Shown here piece by piece: positions 44,656 through 54,199 of a stretch of DNA of 64,000 nucleotides; positions within the stretch are counted from its first letter, which is position 1, and each line of letters begins with the position of its first letter. Source of the stretch: CAWBXL01 sp963837365 (lineage in GTDB: Bacteria > Acidobacteriota > Terriglobia > Terriglobales > Acidobacteriaceae); the NCBI GenBank assembly GCA_963837365.1, contig CAWIMW010000001.1, forward strand, positions 744,001-808,000, read 5' to 3'. The notes beneath the pieces were generated by a model. The model was not told the DNA's origin. It was given only the letters and a program-made list of their open reading frames with translations, and made no database searches. The position numbers were made by a program, and so were the translations under genes.

Positions 44656-47165
44656 TGTTGCTTGAGTTCAGCCCGTGTTTCAGGAGTGCCTAGCACGACG
44701 ATACGCGGCGCCGCCAGCGGCCCGGTGATGGTGTATCCGTGAATGTCATCTCTAAGCACGCGCAAATTCAGACCTTGTCCCTTCAACGCAGATCCACTGA
44801 CTTGATAGATGCTGCCGCCGGTCTCCAGTTTGCCTTCCTGAATATCAATCCGGTTTCCACGCAACAAGATCTTTCCGGTGAACCGCTTGGCATAAACCGG
44901 GCCGGCGTTGGCGGCCAATATCATGTGGGCAAGCGTTGCCGCGCGGGCCTCAATGTTTAACGTGCCTTGAACAGAAGAGAGAAATTCTGCTGTGCTCGTG
45001 CCTGAGGCGTTAATTTCATATGCAGCCGATGCTGTTCCTGTCACCCAATCGTCATGCATGGCTTGTGCCAGTTGTCCGAGTACGGCGTGCTGTACAGCCC
45101 CGTGTCCCGAATATTGCGGCGTATCGGCAGAGAAGTCGGCGGTCCAAGCTCCGGTATGATTCCCACCCAGTAAGGCGCCGCGCAGCTCCGTGAGTTGCAA
45201 CTGCCGATCTTTCCAGGCCGCTTTTAATGACACCTGGGTGGCGTTGATTTGGTGAATCGTTAACCTGCCTACGCGCAACGTCCCGCTTGCATTCAGATTG
45301 GCGAGAAAAGAACTGCTGGCCCCGGGGGACGATAGAAAGCGGTACCAGGGCTTGCGCGTTCCAGGGACGAACAATCCAGCCAGTTGATCGCCACTCAACT
45401 CTTTAGTCTGAAATTCAAACTGAATCGGACATGTGCTTAGTTCTGCGCAGTGGCGCGGGAGAGTAAGAGAACCATGCCATAGGGTCGGTCCCAGCGCCGC
45501 GGTTACATCCTGCGCAACCGTGTTATCCGTCCGCAACGTAACGCTGGCAGCAGAAATCTCAAGTGGCGTGTTGATGCCGCTGATTTCTGCGTGGACATTT
45601 GCCAACTGGGCTTTTCCGGTGATATCTGGACGCGGGAAGCCACTCCATACGCCGGAGATTTGCAGGTCCACCTTCGCGGGCCCATCGGCTGCCGCGCGGG
45701 CGTAAGAAAGTCCTGCGATTCGCGCCGTCTGCAACAGCTTCTTGATGTGCGTGTCTCCCTTAATATGCAAACTATAGGCGGTTGGAGAAATCCAGGCGTG
45801 CAGGCTTGCCGGGTTGGGCGCGCCAAGGGCGAGACGGACGGGGCCGACGTCGATCCGCGGAAGAAAACTTACAACACCCTTCCCTGGTTGTTCTTGGACG
45901 ACAGCAAACGGAACGCGGTCAAGAACTACATCAGCGCCGTTGGTCCGCGAAAGCAGGCGAACGTTCTGAATCACCCCGCTTCCTTTCCAGATGGGGTGGA
46001 GGGAATTTTTGCCCGCACGCAAGCTGACCTCTGCATTTACGCTTCCGGCAGAGACCAGGTCGCCGGGGATATCTTTCTTGGCCCGCTCGAGTAACGCCAG
46101 GACCGCGGGTACAGGAATATCATCGGCACTGAACGACAGATCGTACATGCGGTTGGCGTTCAAGCTGCTGATGGTGCCGGCCAGTTTCAGAGCGCCATTG
46201 CCGACCGGCGCATCACAAGTGAGATCAGTCACGTTCATCCCCATGGCGTCATAGCGGGCAGAACACTGGGCCGCGAGACGCAGCGCCTCTCCGGTGGCAA
46301 TATCGTAACGCCGGAAGTCCTGGATGGATGCGTCGGCAGCGACCCTTAGATCGGCGGTCGTACCACCTACAGATGCCGATAACAGGACTGTGCCTCGCCA
46401 GCCCCGGTCAGCCCCGGTCGCCAGCTTGGTAAATTGTCCGAGCTGTGCGTTTTCCCACTGCAATTTGAAATCTAACGGGGTTTGCGCGATCGTGGCCGCC
46501 CTCTGCCATGATCCTTCGGCCCGCAGAGTCCCCGTGTCACTGAGATTAGAATTGGTGCGCATGGGCTGCGCTTTGAGCCGCAGGCTCCATGCATTTTCCG
46601 AATCCTGCCAGAGCGAGAAATCGGCGTCCATCAGAGCGAAGGCTTTTTTCTCATGGCCCAGCTTGAAATTGATACGCCCATTACTGGCTTCAATGTAAGG
46701 GAACCCCGGTCGCGGCTCACTGTTCGCTTTGCCGGTAGGGGCTACCGGAATTCTTGCGGCGCGTTCCACCAGACCACTGAAGTTCCAGCGCCCCTCCTTG
46801 TTACGCACCAGGTTCAGACTGGGCTCAGTGAGGCTCAAGCGGGAAATCTCGAGACGCCCACGGAATAGGGAAGTCACGCGCAACGCTGCCGTTACTTCCT
46901 GTGCGCGGAGGACTGGCTCCGCGCCGAAGGCTGGTTCGTCAAAGACTACAAAATCTTCCAGATCAAAACCAGGTTGAGGAAGGAAGCGGAGGGAGACGGA
47001 AGAAACTTCCACGCGCCGCCCTATGGCACTGCTGATAGAACCCATGATCCTTGTCCGCAGGCTGTCTGCCCCGGGGCGGACGAAGTACAGCAACAAAATC
47101 AGCGCTGCAAGGATAGTCACTACGCCGCGCCGCGAACGCGCGAATTTGAACGCACGCCAACTCAA
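44652..47165 (-). CDS. AsmA-family envelope protein
   Basis: An 837-residue protein from TTG 47165, which has AAGGTGGT upstream and overlaps the lepB stop (TTGA); ATG 47192 would add nine residues and lacks a ribosome-binding site. One N-terminal membrane helix (GVVTILAALILLLYFV) precedes a long periplasmic part. The AsmA signature is clear near the start (GRRVEVSSVSLRFLPQPGFDLEDFVV, in pieces, then RGRLEISRLSLTEPSLNLVR and GRWNFSGL). AsmA proteins form long beta-grooves thought to carry phospholipids between membranes. The C-terminal part has AsmA_2-like strands (SVQGTLNIEARAATLA). Confidence 0.88.
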   Translation of the reverse strand: MSWRAFKFARSRRGVVTILAALILLLYFVRPGADSLRTRIMGSISSAIGRRVEVSSVSLRFLPQPGFDLEDFVVFDEPAFGAEPVLRAQEVTAALRVTSLFRGRLEISRLSLTEPSLNLVRNKEGRWNFSGLVERAARIPVAPTGKANSEPRPGFPYIEASNGRINFKLGHEKKAFALMDADFSLWQDSENAWSLRLKAQPMRTNSNLSDTGTLRAEGSWQRAATIAQTPLDFKLQWENAQLGQFTKLATGADRGWRGTVLLSASVGGTTADLRVAADASIQDFRRYDIATGEALRLAAQCSARYDAMGMNVTDLTCDAPVGNGALKLAGTISSLNANRMYDLSFSADDIPVPAVLALLERAKKDIPGDLVSAGSVNAEVSLRAGKNSLHPIWKGSGVIQNVRLLSRTNGADVVLDRVPFAVVQEQPGKGVVSFLPRIDVGPVRLALGAPNPASLHAWISPTAYSLHIKGDTHIKKLLQTARIAGLSYARAAADGPAKVDLQISGVWSGFPRPDITGKAQLANVHAEISGINTPLEISAASVTLRTDNTVAQDVTAALGPTLWHGSLTLPRHCAELSTCPIQFEFQTKELSGDQLAGLFVPGTRKPWYRFLSSPGASSSFLANLNASGTLRVGRLTIHQINATQVSLKAAWKDRQLQLTELRGALLGGNHTGAWTADFSADTPQYSGHGAVQHAVLGQLAQAMHDDWVTGTASAAYEINASGTSTAEFLSSVQGTLNIEARAATLAHMILAANAGPVYAKRFTGKILLRGNRIDIQEGKLETGGSIYQVSGSALKGQGLNLRVLRDDIHGYTITGPLAAPRIVVLGTPETRAELKQQ

Positions 47166-47938
47166 CGCACCACCTTGAAAGTACGGCTCCATCGGGTCTT
47201 GTCGAAGAAATGAATGATCACATGCAAGAAACTTACCGTCCGCGCAGTAATTTCCTTCTGCTGATAGTCGCCTTCCGGAGTATCAAACGACCAATACACA
47301 AACATGGGCCGCCCAACTACATTTTGTTGCGGTATGAATCCCCAGTAACGGCTGTCATAGCTCACGTCGCGGTTATCACCCATGGCGAAATAGTTGTCAG
47401 GGGGCACGACAATGTCGTTTCCTTGTATGTACTGCGGCAAGGAGAGTTGCCAGTATTCCGGCAGTTGGTCGGCAATATTTGGCGGCGTTGCGGGGAAATT
47501 GAGACGGTAGGGATCGTATTCGGCAGAACCCCTATGCTTGATGAAGGGCTCAGTCAGCTTTTCGCCATTGCGGTAAACCACGCCTTCGCGAAGATGAATA
47601 TGGTCTCCTGGCACGCCGATAATGCGTTTTACCACGTACAAGCCCGGGGTCATCGGGGAAAGGAAAACCACAATGTCGTCCCGATGGATTTCTCGATAGG
47701 GCAGCAGCGGCCCCATCCAATGGGTCCGCGGCGCGAATGCGATCCTGTTCACGAACACATGGTCACCAATCAGCAATGTGTTCTCCATCGAACTCGACGG
47801 GATCACAAATGCCTGAAGGATGAAGGTAATGATGAACAGTCCGCTGACCAGCACCGACGCCATGGAGGCCAGAAACTCGACAGCAGTTTCTTTGGGCTTT
47901 TCTTCCTGAATTTCCTTCTTCTTGTCTTTCGAAGCCAC
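47162..47938 (-). CDS. lepB: Signal peptidase I, paralogue 1
   Basis: A 258-residue type I signal peptidase. A single membrane helix (about 27-46) is followed by box B with nucleophile Ser50 (IPSSSMENTLLIGDHV), box D with general base Lys104 (VVKRIIGVPGDHI) and box E (YFAMGDNRDVSYDSRYWGF). The enzyme cleaves signal peptides on the outer face of the inner membrane. A charged cytosolic N-terminus (KDKKKEIQEEKPKE) precedes the helix. Last of three tandem copies in the direction of transcription. Confidence 0.94.
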   Translation of the reverse strand: MASKDKKKEIQEEKPKETAVEFLASMASVLVSGLFIITFILQAFVIPSSSMENTLLIGDHVFVNRIAFAPRTHWMGPLLPYREIHRDDIVVFLSPMTPGLYVVKRIIGVPGDHIHLREGVVYRNGEKLTEPFIKHRGSAEYDPYRLNFPATPPNIADQLPEYWQLSLPQYIQGNDIVVPPDNYFAMGDNRDVSYDSRYWGFIPQQNVVGRPMFVYWSFDTPEGDYQQKEITARTVSFLHVIIHFFDKTRWSRTFKVVR

Positions 47939-48009
47939 TCGCAGTCCCTCGGGGGCTGAAGCCCAAACTCATAGCAATTCAAACGCAGGATCAAAGGTCC
48001 TGCCTAAAA

Positions 48010-48765
48010 TCATTTCACTGCTTTGAAAGTACGGTTCCAGCGTGTCTTGTCAAAGAAATGAATCGCCGTATCTACAAATGCCTTCAATCGCGCGGTCCAT
48101 TCCGTTTGCACGTAGTCGCTGCCATCGCTTTCAAACGACCAATAAATCCCTATGGGCCGGCCAATAATATTCTTACGGGGCACAAACCCCCAGTAGCGGC
48201 TGTCAAAGCTGTTATCACGGTTGTCGCCCATGGCGAAGTAGCTGTCGGCCGGCACCACAATGTCTTCTCCCTCTACATATTGCCGCATACTAGCTGCCCA
48301 CGCTGGCGTAGCACCGCCCGCAATCCCTGAGGGAAAATCATCCCGATAAGGGTCGCTGAACGGGTCGCTGTGGATCACATACAGTTCGTTCAGTTTTTCA
48401 CCGTTGCGATAAACATCGCCATGCCGCAAATGAATGTGGTCTCCCGGAATTCCAATCACGCGCTTTACCAGGTGAAGGTCTTCTTGCGCGGGCGAAAAAA
48501 ACACAATAATGTCTCCGCGTTTTACTTCGCGATAGGGCAGGATGGCGCCCATCCAGGAAGTGCGGGGAGCAAGCCCAAAGCGGCTCACAAACAGATGGTC
48601 GCCGATCAACAGGGTCTTCTTCATGGAGCTCGAGGGGATGGCAAAAGTCTGGCCCACGAAGGTCATGATGAACAACACCATCACCAGGGTGACGGCCAGC
48701 GAAGCCAGAAACTCGACCTGGGTCTCGTGTGGTTGGGTATCGATTTCGTGTTCTTTTTCGGACAT
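48010..48765 (-). CDS. lepB: Signal peptidase I, paralogue 2
   Basis: A 251-residue protein closely resembling paralogue 1. Ser47 (IPSSSMKKTLLIGDHL), Lys101 (LVKRVIGIPGDHI) and YFAMGDNRDNSFDSRYWGF are all intact, so it should be active. One membrane helix (about 24-43). It is 71 bp upstream of paralogue 1 and 46 bp downstream of paralogue 3. The high similarity with paralogue 1 suggests recent duplication. Confidence 0.94.
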   Translation of the reverse strand: MSEKEHEIDTQPHETQVEFLASLAVTLVMVLFIMTFVGQTFAIPSSSMKKTLLIGDHLFVSRFGLAPRTSWMGAILPYREVKRGDIIVFFSPAQEDLHLVKRVIGIPGDHIHLRHGDVYRNGEKLNELYVIHSDPFSDPYRDDFPSGIAGGATPAWAASMRQYVEGEDIVVPADSYFAMGDNRDNSFDSRYWGFVPRKNIIGRPIGIYWSFESDGSDYVQTEWTARLKAFVDTAIHFFDKTRWNRTFKAVK

Positions 48766-48811
48766 CGGTTCCTTAGCGCGTTCTGCTTCTCATTTACCGG
48801 TGCTGTCCTAA

Positions 48812-49597
48812 TTACCGGACAACTTTGAAAGTGCGGTCCCAGCGAGTAATCTGAAATATATGCATTGCGGCATGGATGAAATGTAAAATTTTACCACTTG
48901 CCGAAAGCGGGCGGGGCATATCGTCACTCAAGCTGCGCAATGACCAATAGATGATCAACGGACGCCCGATCACGTTTTCTTGCGGGACAAAGCCCCAGTA
49001 GCGACTATCGTAGCTATCATCCCGATTGTCTCCCATCACGAAATAATGGCCGGAAGGGACGATCAACTGGCCATCTTCCACCAGTTTCTGCATCTGTAAC
49101 CACCAGCGCGCGTCGAGGCCATACGGCAAATTCAGCTGGGGAAACTCGTCGCGGAACACGAGGTGATTACCGATTTTGTGGACAACGTAGGGTTCCGTCA
49201 CCGGAATGCCGTTCACATAAACCTGCCGGTCGATCAGGCGGACTCGGTCGCCGGGTATTCCGATCACGCGTTTCACGAAGTGCTGTGGCGGATTTACCGG
49301 GTAGTGAAAGACAATGACATCGCCGCGTTTGATTGGCCGGTATGGTATGAACGGATAGCCGAAGTTTCCCCCATAGTGCAGCTTGTCCACCAGCAGATAG
49401 TCGCCTACGAGCAGCGTGTCTTCCATGGAATCAGTTGGAATTTGAAAAGCCTGGATGACAAAAGTGATGACAAAAATTGCGATCACAATTGTCGAAAGCA
49501 AAGACTGCACCGAACTTAGCCAGCCGAAGCCAGTGTCGGAGTCGGAGCGGGCCACAGGCGCTTCCGTGGGTGGTGCAGCTGTAAGGGTTTCATCCAT
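48812..49597 (-). CDS. lepB: Signal peptidase I, paralogue 3
   Basis: A 261-residue protein from ATG 49597, which overlaps the RNase III stop (ATGGATGA); a start at 49699 would lie deep in the rnc gene. One membrane helix (about 30-52) precedes Ser57 (IPTDSMEDTLLVGDYL), Lys109 (FVKRVIGIPGDRV) and YFVMGDNRDDSYDSRYWGF. It differs more from the other two and has KLHYGGNFGYPFIPYR between boxes B and D, so it is probably the ancestral copy beside rnc. Confidence 0.93.
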   Translation of the reverse strand: MDETLTAAPPTEAPVARSDSDTGFGWLSSVQSLLSTIVIAIFVITFVIQAFQIPTDSMEDTLLVGDYLLVDKLHYGGNFGYPFIPYRPIKRGDVIVFHYPVNPPQHFVKRVIGIPGDRVRLIDRQVYVNGIPVTEPYVVHKIGNHLVFRDEFPQLNLPYGLDARWWLQMQKLVEDGQLIVPSGHYFVMGDNRDDSYDSRYWGFVPQENVIGRPLIIYWSLRSLSDDMPRPLSASGKILHFIHAAMHIFQITRWDRTFKVVR

Positions 49598-50360
49598 GCC
49601 TGGCATCCATGTCGGAGCGCCCGGCCAAATAGTCGAGAACCTGGCGGGCCGCTTCCTGCTCGGCATTCTTCTTAGTAGAACCTTCGGCACGCCCCACAAA
49701 TTCCGGAGTGTTACGGTCGGGAGCGCGCAGATGGGCTTCCACGGTAAATTGCTTTTTGTGCTCCGGTCCTTGTTCGCCGACCAGCACGTAAGCAGGTTGC
49801 GGCAGCCCGATGGCCTGGAGCCGCTCCTGAAGTGTGGATTTGTAATCGTTCAGCGGCAAGCGTTTTCCGCTGCGGGAGAGATGTTCCAACTCCGGCTCCA
49901 GGATATATGTCAGGATGACCCGCCGCACGGGATCCATCCCACCATCCAGATAGATGGCCGCTAGAATCGCTTCTAAAGCATCCACCAGCAGAGTGGTCTT
50001 GTTACGTCCTCCACTCTTTTCCTCGCCTCGGCCCAGATGCAGATATTTCCCCAAATCCAACTGCTGCGCCACACGAATAAGATGCTTTTCGCTCACCAGG
50101 TGTGCGCGCACCTTGGAAAGCTCGCCCTCACGGAATTGAGGGAAACGGTGGAACAGCTCTTCGCCGGTGACGAAGCCCAGCACGGCATCGCCCAGGAACT
50201 CAAATTGTTCGTTGTCGCCGACGCGCGGCGATTCCGCCGGCTGGGCGGCTTCTTTTTCCCGCGCATGGGAAGTGTGGGTCAGCGCCTGTTCGAGCAGCTC
50301 GGGGCGGAGAAAGTGGTGGGCCAAAGATTCTTCCAGCGCCGCAATGTCGCGTGACCTCAT
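49590..50360 (-). CDS. rnc: Ribonuclease III
   Basis: A 256-residue protein from ATG 50360; a TTG at 50420 is possible and neither has a strong ribosome-binding site. The RNase III domain has the signature NEQFEFLGDAVLGF with Glu54 and Asp58, and a second acidic pair in LLVDALEAILAAIY. The C-terminal 70 residues form a double-stranded-RNA-binding domain (NDYKSTLQERLQAIG, GSTKKNAEQEAARQVL). It cuts double-stranded RNA such as rRNA precursors. Adjacency to lepB is common in bacteria. Confidence 0.94.
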   Translation of the reverse strand: MRSRDIAALEESLAHHFLRPELLEQALTHTSHAREKEAAQPAESPRVGDNEQFEFLGDAVLGFVTGEELFHRFPQFREGELSKVRAHLVSEKHLIRVAQQLDLGKYLHLGRGEEKSGGRNKTTLLVDALEAILAAIYLDGGMDPVRRVILTYILEPELEHLSRSGKRLPLNDYKSTLQERLQAIGLPQPAYVLVGEQGPEHKKQFTVEAHLRAPDRNTPEFVGRAEGSTKKNAEQEAARQVLDYLAGRSDMDARHG

Positions 50361-50400
50361 TATTTGGTTTGCTGGAAAGAACTCAGTGCCTCGCTGAAAA

Positions 50401-51327
50401 CTAATTCTTTGGGGGCGCAACCTGACCCGTCGCCGGCTTCGGCGCCGGAGTGCCTCCAGTCAACTGGATCAACCGGTCGCGCTCCTGCTTGGCATAAGTG
50501 GCCACCGAAGAATCGGCCTGGCTGGACGTCAACTCGACAGCTTTATTGACTTCCTTCAGGGCCTCTGGATATTTGTTTTGCTTGTCCAGCGCCAACGCCA
50601 GCCGCAGGACCACAACCGGGTCTGGTTGTGAAGGATAAGCGTCAATCGAATGGCGAAAAGAGTCTTCAGCATCCTTATAGTTTTCTTTGTTGTACTGCTG
50701 GGTGCCGATAATCGCGTAGGCACTGGAGCGCAAAAACTTCTTGTAAGTGTCCAATTGTTCGGGAGCAACGCCCGCCGGCACGGTGATATTAGTGTCCACG
50801 GTCTCAAGAGCGTGCTGTGCCAGCTTCATGGCCTCGCCGAGCTTTTCGTCCTTGTCGAGATCTGTGTCTCGCGTCCGCTCGGTGAGCACCTCGGCTACAC
50901 CCACCATCGCCTCGGGATCATCCGGATCCAACTTTAAGACCTGGCGGCCCATTTCCAGCATTTTGTCCCCATTATTATCGCGCTGGTAGGCGTGCATGGC
51001 GTCGCGGTAGAGCAGAACCCGCAGTTCACTGTCAGGAAACTTGGTGGCGAAGTTGTTGGCTGCTGTCTCCATCGTGGCCGCGTCACTAATCTGCGCATGA
51101 GCGGCGTTGTAGGCGTCATATTCAGGCTGGGTTTTCGCCTGTAGCGGATGTCGGGCCGGCACTGTGGGTTGGGCAGTCGCGGGTTGGGCAGTCGCGGGCT
51201 GCGCAGTCGCGGGCTGGGCGGCCGGCTGGTTCTGCGTAGAAGATGGTGTGGCCGGAGTAGTCGCCGGCGGAGTTTGTGCGAAGGCGATTGTGGCCATCAA
51301 CATCACAAGTATCGCTGTCTGCTTCAT
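50401..51327 (-). CDS. Exported TPR-type protein with Ala/Gln/Pro repeat
   Basis: A 308-residue protein with a signal peptide (ILVMLMATIAFAQ). Next comes a low-complexity segment (residues 19-62) with a tandem AQPAT pentapeptide, encoded by 15-bp DNA repeats around 51168-51221. The mature remainder holds about four TPR-like helix pairs (YRDAMHAYQRDNNGDKML, YKDAEDSFRHSIDAYP, YPEALKEVNKAVEL). It may be a periplasmic scaffold. It lies 40 bp upstream of rnc and 45 bp downstream of a second exported TPR-type gene. Confidence 0.75.
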   Translation of the reverse strand: MKQTAILVMLMATIAFAQTPPATTPATPSSTQNQPAAQPATAQPATAQPATAQPTVPARHPLQAKTQPEYDAYNAAHAQISDAATMETAANNFATKFPDSELRVLLYRDAMHAYQRDNNGDKMLEMGRQVLKLDPDDPEAMVGVAEVLTERTRDTDLDKDEKLGEAMKLAQHALETVDTNITVPAGVAPEQLDTYKKFLRSSAYAIIGTQQYNKENYKDAEDSFRHSIDAYPSQPDPVVVLRLALALDKQNKYPEALKEVNKAVELTSSQADSSVATYAKQERDRLIQLTGGTPAPKPATGQVAPPKN

Positions 51328-51372
51328 TCGTTCTCCTCGCCTGCGGCATTCCAGTCGCAGGTTTGCATGGAC

Positions 51373-52920
51373 TTAGTTCTGATCATCATCCGGCGCCTTG
51401 CCCGGCGGCGCGTATGCCTTTTCGATGCCGCGCTCTGCCGCGGCTTTGGCCGCGGGCAAACTTCCGCTGGCATTCAGGGCGGCTTTGTAGTGGTCTACCG
51501 CGGCATCCCGCTGTTCCTGCAAATCGAAAATCCGCCCTAAGTAGATATGGGACCAGGCAACCACCTTGGGTTCCTGGGTAGCGCCCAGCGCCTTCAGGAA
51601 ATAATCGCGCGCGCCGTCCATGTTGCGAGTCATGGTCGCGACTTCAGCCAGGATAAACAGCGCCCGTCCAGAGTCTCCAGCTTTTTCGTCCAAGGCCTGC
51701 TGGGCCAGTTTCTGTGCCCCTACAGGATCTCTTGCGTTCAGGCGCTGCTCGGCTTCCATCAACAGCTTATTCGATCCGGGCTGCTCCAGGTGCAGTACAT
51801 CGGTGTCCGCCTTGGCGGCGAAATGAATTTGTTCCGCCCGCTTGATTTCAGCTCGAACGTCAACTTTGGCCAGCATGTCGCTAAATAGCGCGCGCAGACT
51901 GGCCGGGTCCTTTTCGAAAGCGATTAACGCGTTGTAGAAGTAGCCGGTGAGCACGTAGCCCTGACTTTCAGAATCCGTGACCGCCGCCAGCCGCTCGCTT
52001 TCCGGCGTCTTTTTCGTTCCCAGCGTCCGCGCCTCCACCGCGCGAATCAGGCACTCGGTCACCAGCAATGACACATCGCTCTTGAAGCTGTCATCCAATG
52101 GCGAGGTCCTCACCGTCGCCATAATGGGCTCCACATGTTTCAGCTCCATGGGATATTTCAACGCCATGGGATCCAGCAGGTAATGCAAATAAGTGTGACG
52201 GATCTGGTCCATCTTTATGGATGCGTCGACCCCGGGCGAAATCACAATGTAGTAGTCCAACCCATAGTTGCGGGCGTTGATCTGGCTGGGCGCACCCATG
52301 GGGTCGAGATAAATGGTGAAACCGCGTCCCAAATATCCCGCCGAGGGCAGCTTCAAATAGATTTCGGCATCGAACATCATCTTGGCAAGGGCCTGGTGGT
52401 AGCCCTCTGTCAGGTCCGAATAAGCCGGAGAATGCTTCTCCCAAATCGAGTGTATGTCGGCCTGCTTGTAAAAGTTCTGGAGCATCGGCAGGATGCCGAT
52501 CAGGCCGGCCGCATCCGGTGGCATATCGGCCTCCTTGACCTTGGCAGTCAGTGCGGGAGGCGGATCAAGGTAGAGCGCCAAAGAGATATATTGCGCCAGG
52601 GTGCGGGAGGGATCGTTCTGCTTATGCTCATTGTAGTAATCGCACATGGTGCGCGTGGCTTCCGACAACTCGGAGGACGTCTGCACTGCCTGGTTCACCT
52701 CTGCCCGAACCTGGCTGCGAAGTGGTTCCGAAGTGCTGAGTTCAACGTCAAAACCGCATTGGTTTACCATGGCGAGCACGGAAAACAAGGTCTCGCTGGT
52801 ATCAAGAGAAACCGCCTTGGCGGGAATCTCGGCAGGCGGTTTGGCCGGAGGGGGCGCAGGTGCAGGCGTATCCTGTGCAAAACACAGGCCGACACTGAGT
52901 GCCAGCAAGGCAGCACTCAT
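51373..52920 (-). CDS. Exported TPR-type protein with degenerate metalloprotease-like motif
   Basis: A 515-residue frame. From ATG 52920 the signal peptide (MSAALLALSVGLCFAQ) has no basic residues, and AGGAGG at 52951-52956 is too far away for it. The central region (about 180-330) contains RHTYLHYLLDPMALKYP, an HxxxH that looks like HExxH with the Glu replaced by Thr. The C-terminal 130 residues carry TPR-like helices (ALDEKAGDSGRALFILAE, AVDHYKAALNASG). Function unknown; probably periplasmic. Confidence 0.7.
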   Translation of the reverse strand: MSAALLALSVGLCFAQDTPAPAPPPAKPPAEIPAKAVSLDTSETLFSVLAMVNQCGFDVELSTSEPLRSQVRAEVNQAVQTSSELSEATRTMCDYYNEHKQNDPSRTLAQYISLALYLDPPPALTAKVKEADMPPDAAGLIGILPMLQNFYKQADIHSIWEKHSPAYSDLTEGYHQALAKMMFDAEIYLKLPSAGYLGRGFTIYLDPMGAPSQINARNYGLDYYIVISPGVDASIKMDQIRHTYLHYLLDPMALKYPMELKHVEPIMATVRTSPLDDSFKSDVSLLVTECLIRAVEARTLGTKKTPESERLAAVTDSESQGYVLTGYFYNALIAFEKDPASLRALFSDMLAKVDVRAEIKRAEQIHFAAKADTDVLHLEQPGSNKLLMEAEQRLNARDPVGAQKLAQQALDEKAGDSGRALFILAEVATMTRNMDGARDYFLKALGATQEPKVVAWSHIYLGRIFDLQEQRDAAVDHYKAALNASGSLPAAKAAAERGIEKAYAPPGKAPDDDQN

Positions 52921-53123
52921 CGAAAAGCGAAAACCAGAATTCAGGAAAGGCCTCCTCAGGCCGACGGGAAACGGCTGGTACTTCGATAGTTTAAGGGGTT
53001 ATGCACAGGGGGTCAACGGAGGGTGGGGTGGTGTATGGCAACAGCAAAATGCTCCCTCAGCCTTTCGAGCAGGAGATCGTAGGGATGCCTCACTCCACCG
53101 GGCCGCGATGGGACTTTTTGAGA

Positions 53124-54140
53124 CTAACCCTCAAAACTGAGACCATTGCTCGAAGAACGAGTAGCACCCGCGCCAACACGGCACGCTGCAATTATCAAGA
53201 GAATCACCAGTCCGCTTGCGAACACAGTATTGCCAATCCGTGTGGTGACTCCCGAATTACCCACGGCCGGATGCTGGAAAAACGCATGCCACGCGTAAGT
53301 CAAAGCTGCCCCGCCAGCCAGCGCCAGTCTATGGCGTCCATCCCAACCGGAGCGGTGGGACCAAAACGTGATGACAACAATCGCCATAGCTACCAACGCT
53401 AGTTGCGAGGTGACGGCCTTCCATCCCCACGCCGGTGGAGCTATTAAGAAGAGAGAAGAAGCAACTAGAGCGAAACCGCCAACCACCCAGGGGTCAGGTG
53501 CTAGTCCCGATCGATGAATGGCACTGCGCTTTGGCAAGAGGAAAGCTGCTGTGGCGACAGCTACAAAGAGAATACCCGCCCAGGTGAATTGCGCGGTGGA
53601 CGCGACAAAGTGAGCTTGGTCCTGCTTTACGGAGTGAAATGCAGATCCCAGAGTGATCAGGGTGAACAAGACAGTGGTGATCCCAAGGCCCACGTTCCTC
53701 AGCCATGGTTCGGTGGCGCGGTCGGGCACCATCGCTTCGACTAGCGCGATTGAAGTGGAAATGCTCCACACCGTGTGCAGAGTAAGCACGAATACCGTCC
53801 ACCACACGCCCATGCCGAAGGCGGGAATGTAGGCATGGTCGAGAAGATGCAGGTTCAGTCCCAGATAGTTTGGGTTGAACAGGGTCTCGGTCATGAAGGC
53901 TTCTTCCAGGATCGCGTAGGCCAGCGCCAGTACCATGATGCTGGGCCAGCCACGCCCGGCGCGCCGCACAATCTCACGAATCAACAGCGCTCCGCCGCCA
54001 TACATGGGCGCCAGAAACAGCAGAGCACCAATCATGGTGATGGGGATATCACCTAGCAGATATTCGGCGACCAAGGGTGCGAGAAAGAACAGGCCGATTG
54101 CCGGCAGGATGCGTCGCAGCAAGAATTCCTCCGCGGACAT
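53124..54140 (-). CDS. Polytopic membrane protein of unknown function
   Basis: A 338-residue protein with about nine to ten hydrophobic helices. Characteristic segments are GALLIREIVRRAGRGWPS followed by AYAILEEAFMTETLFNP, which has a Glu-Glu pair reminiscent of CPBP-type proteases but without the rest of that motif. No transport signature is recognised. It stands alone, with about 200 bp free on its 3' side. Confidence 0.6.
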   Translation of the reverse strand: MSAEEFLLRRILPAIGLFFLAPLVAEYLLGDIPITMIGALLFLAPMYGGGALLIREIVRRAGRGWPSIMVLALAYAILEEAFMTETLFNPNYLGLNLHLLDHAYIPAFGMGVWWTVFVLTLHTVWSISTSIALVEAMVPDRATEPWLRNVGLGITTVLFTLITLGSAFHSVKQDQAHFVASTAQFTWAGILFVAVATAAFLLPKRSAIHRSGLAPDPWVVGGFALVASSLFLIAPPAWGWKAVTSQLALVAMAIVVITFWSHRSGWDGRHRLALAGGAALTYAWHAFFQHPAVGNSGVTTRIGNTVFASGLVILLIIAACRVGAGATRSSSNGLSFEG

Positions 54141-54199
54141 TGTAAGCCGATCATTCTAAAACAGGCTATCGGGTGTGGACGGTATGGTGCTCAGATTGG

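Noticed and set aside
47210..47959. Plus-strand frame of 249 codons over lepB paralogue 1
   Set aside because: It is fully antisense to a gene with intact catalytic motifs and has no recognisable domain; it results from codon bias.
51168..51221. Tandem 15-bp repeats that might suggest a CRISPR or satellite
   Set aside because: The repeats are contiguous without spacers and encode the AQPAT repeat of a protein; this is a coding microsatellite.
52135..52989. Plus-strand frame of 284 codons opposite the exported TPR-type gene
   Set aside because: Antisense shadow with many Arg/Gly/His residues and no motif.
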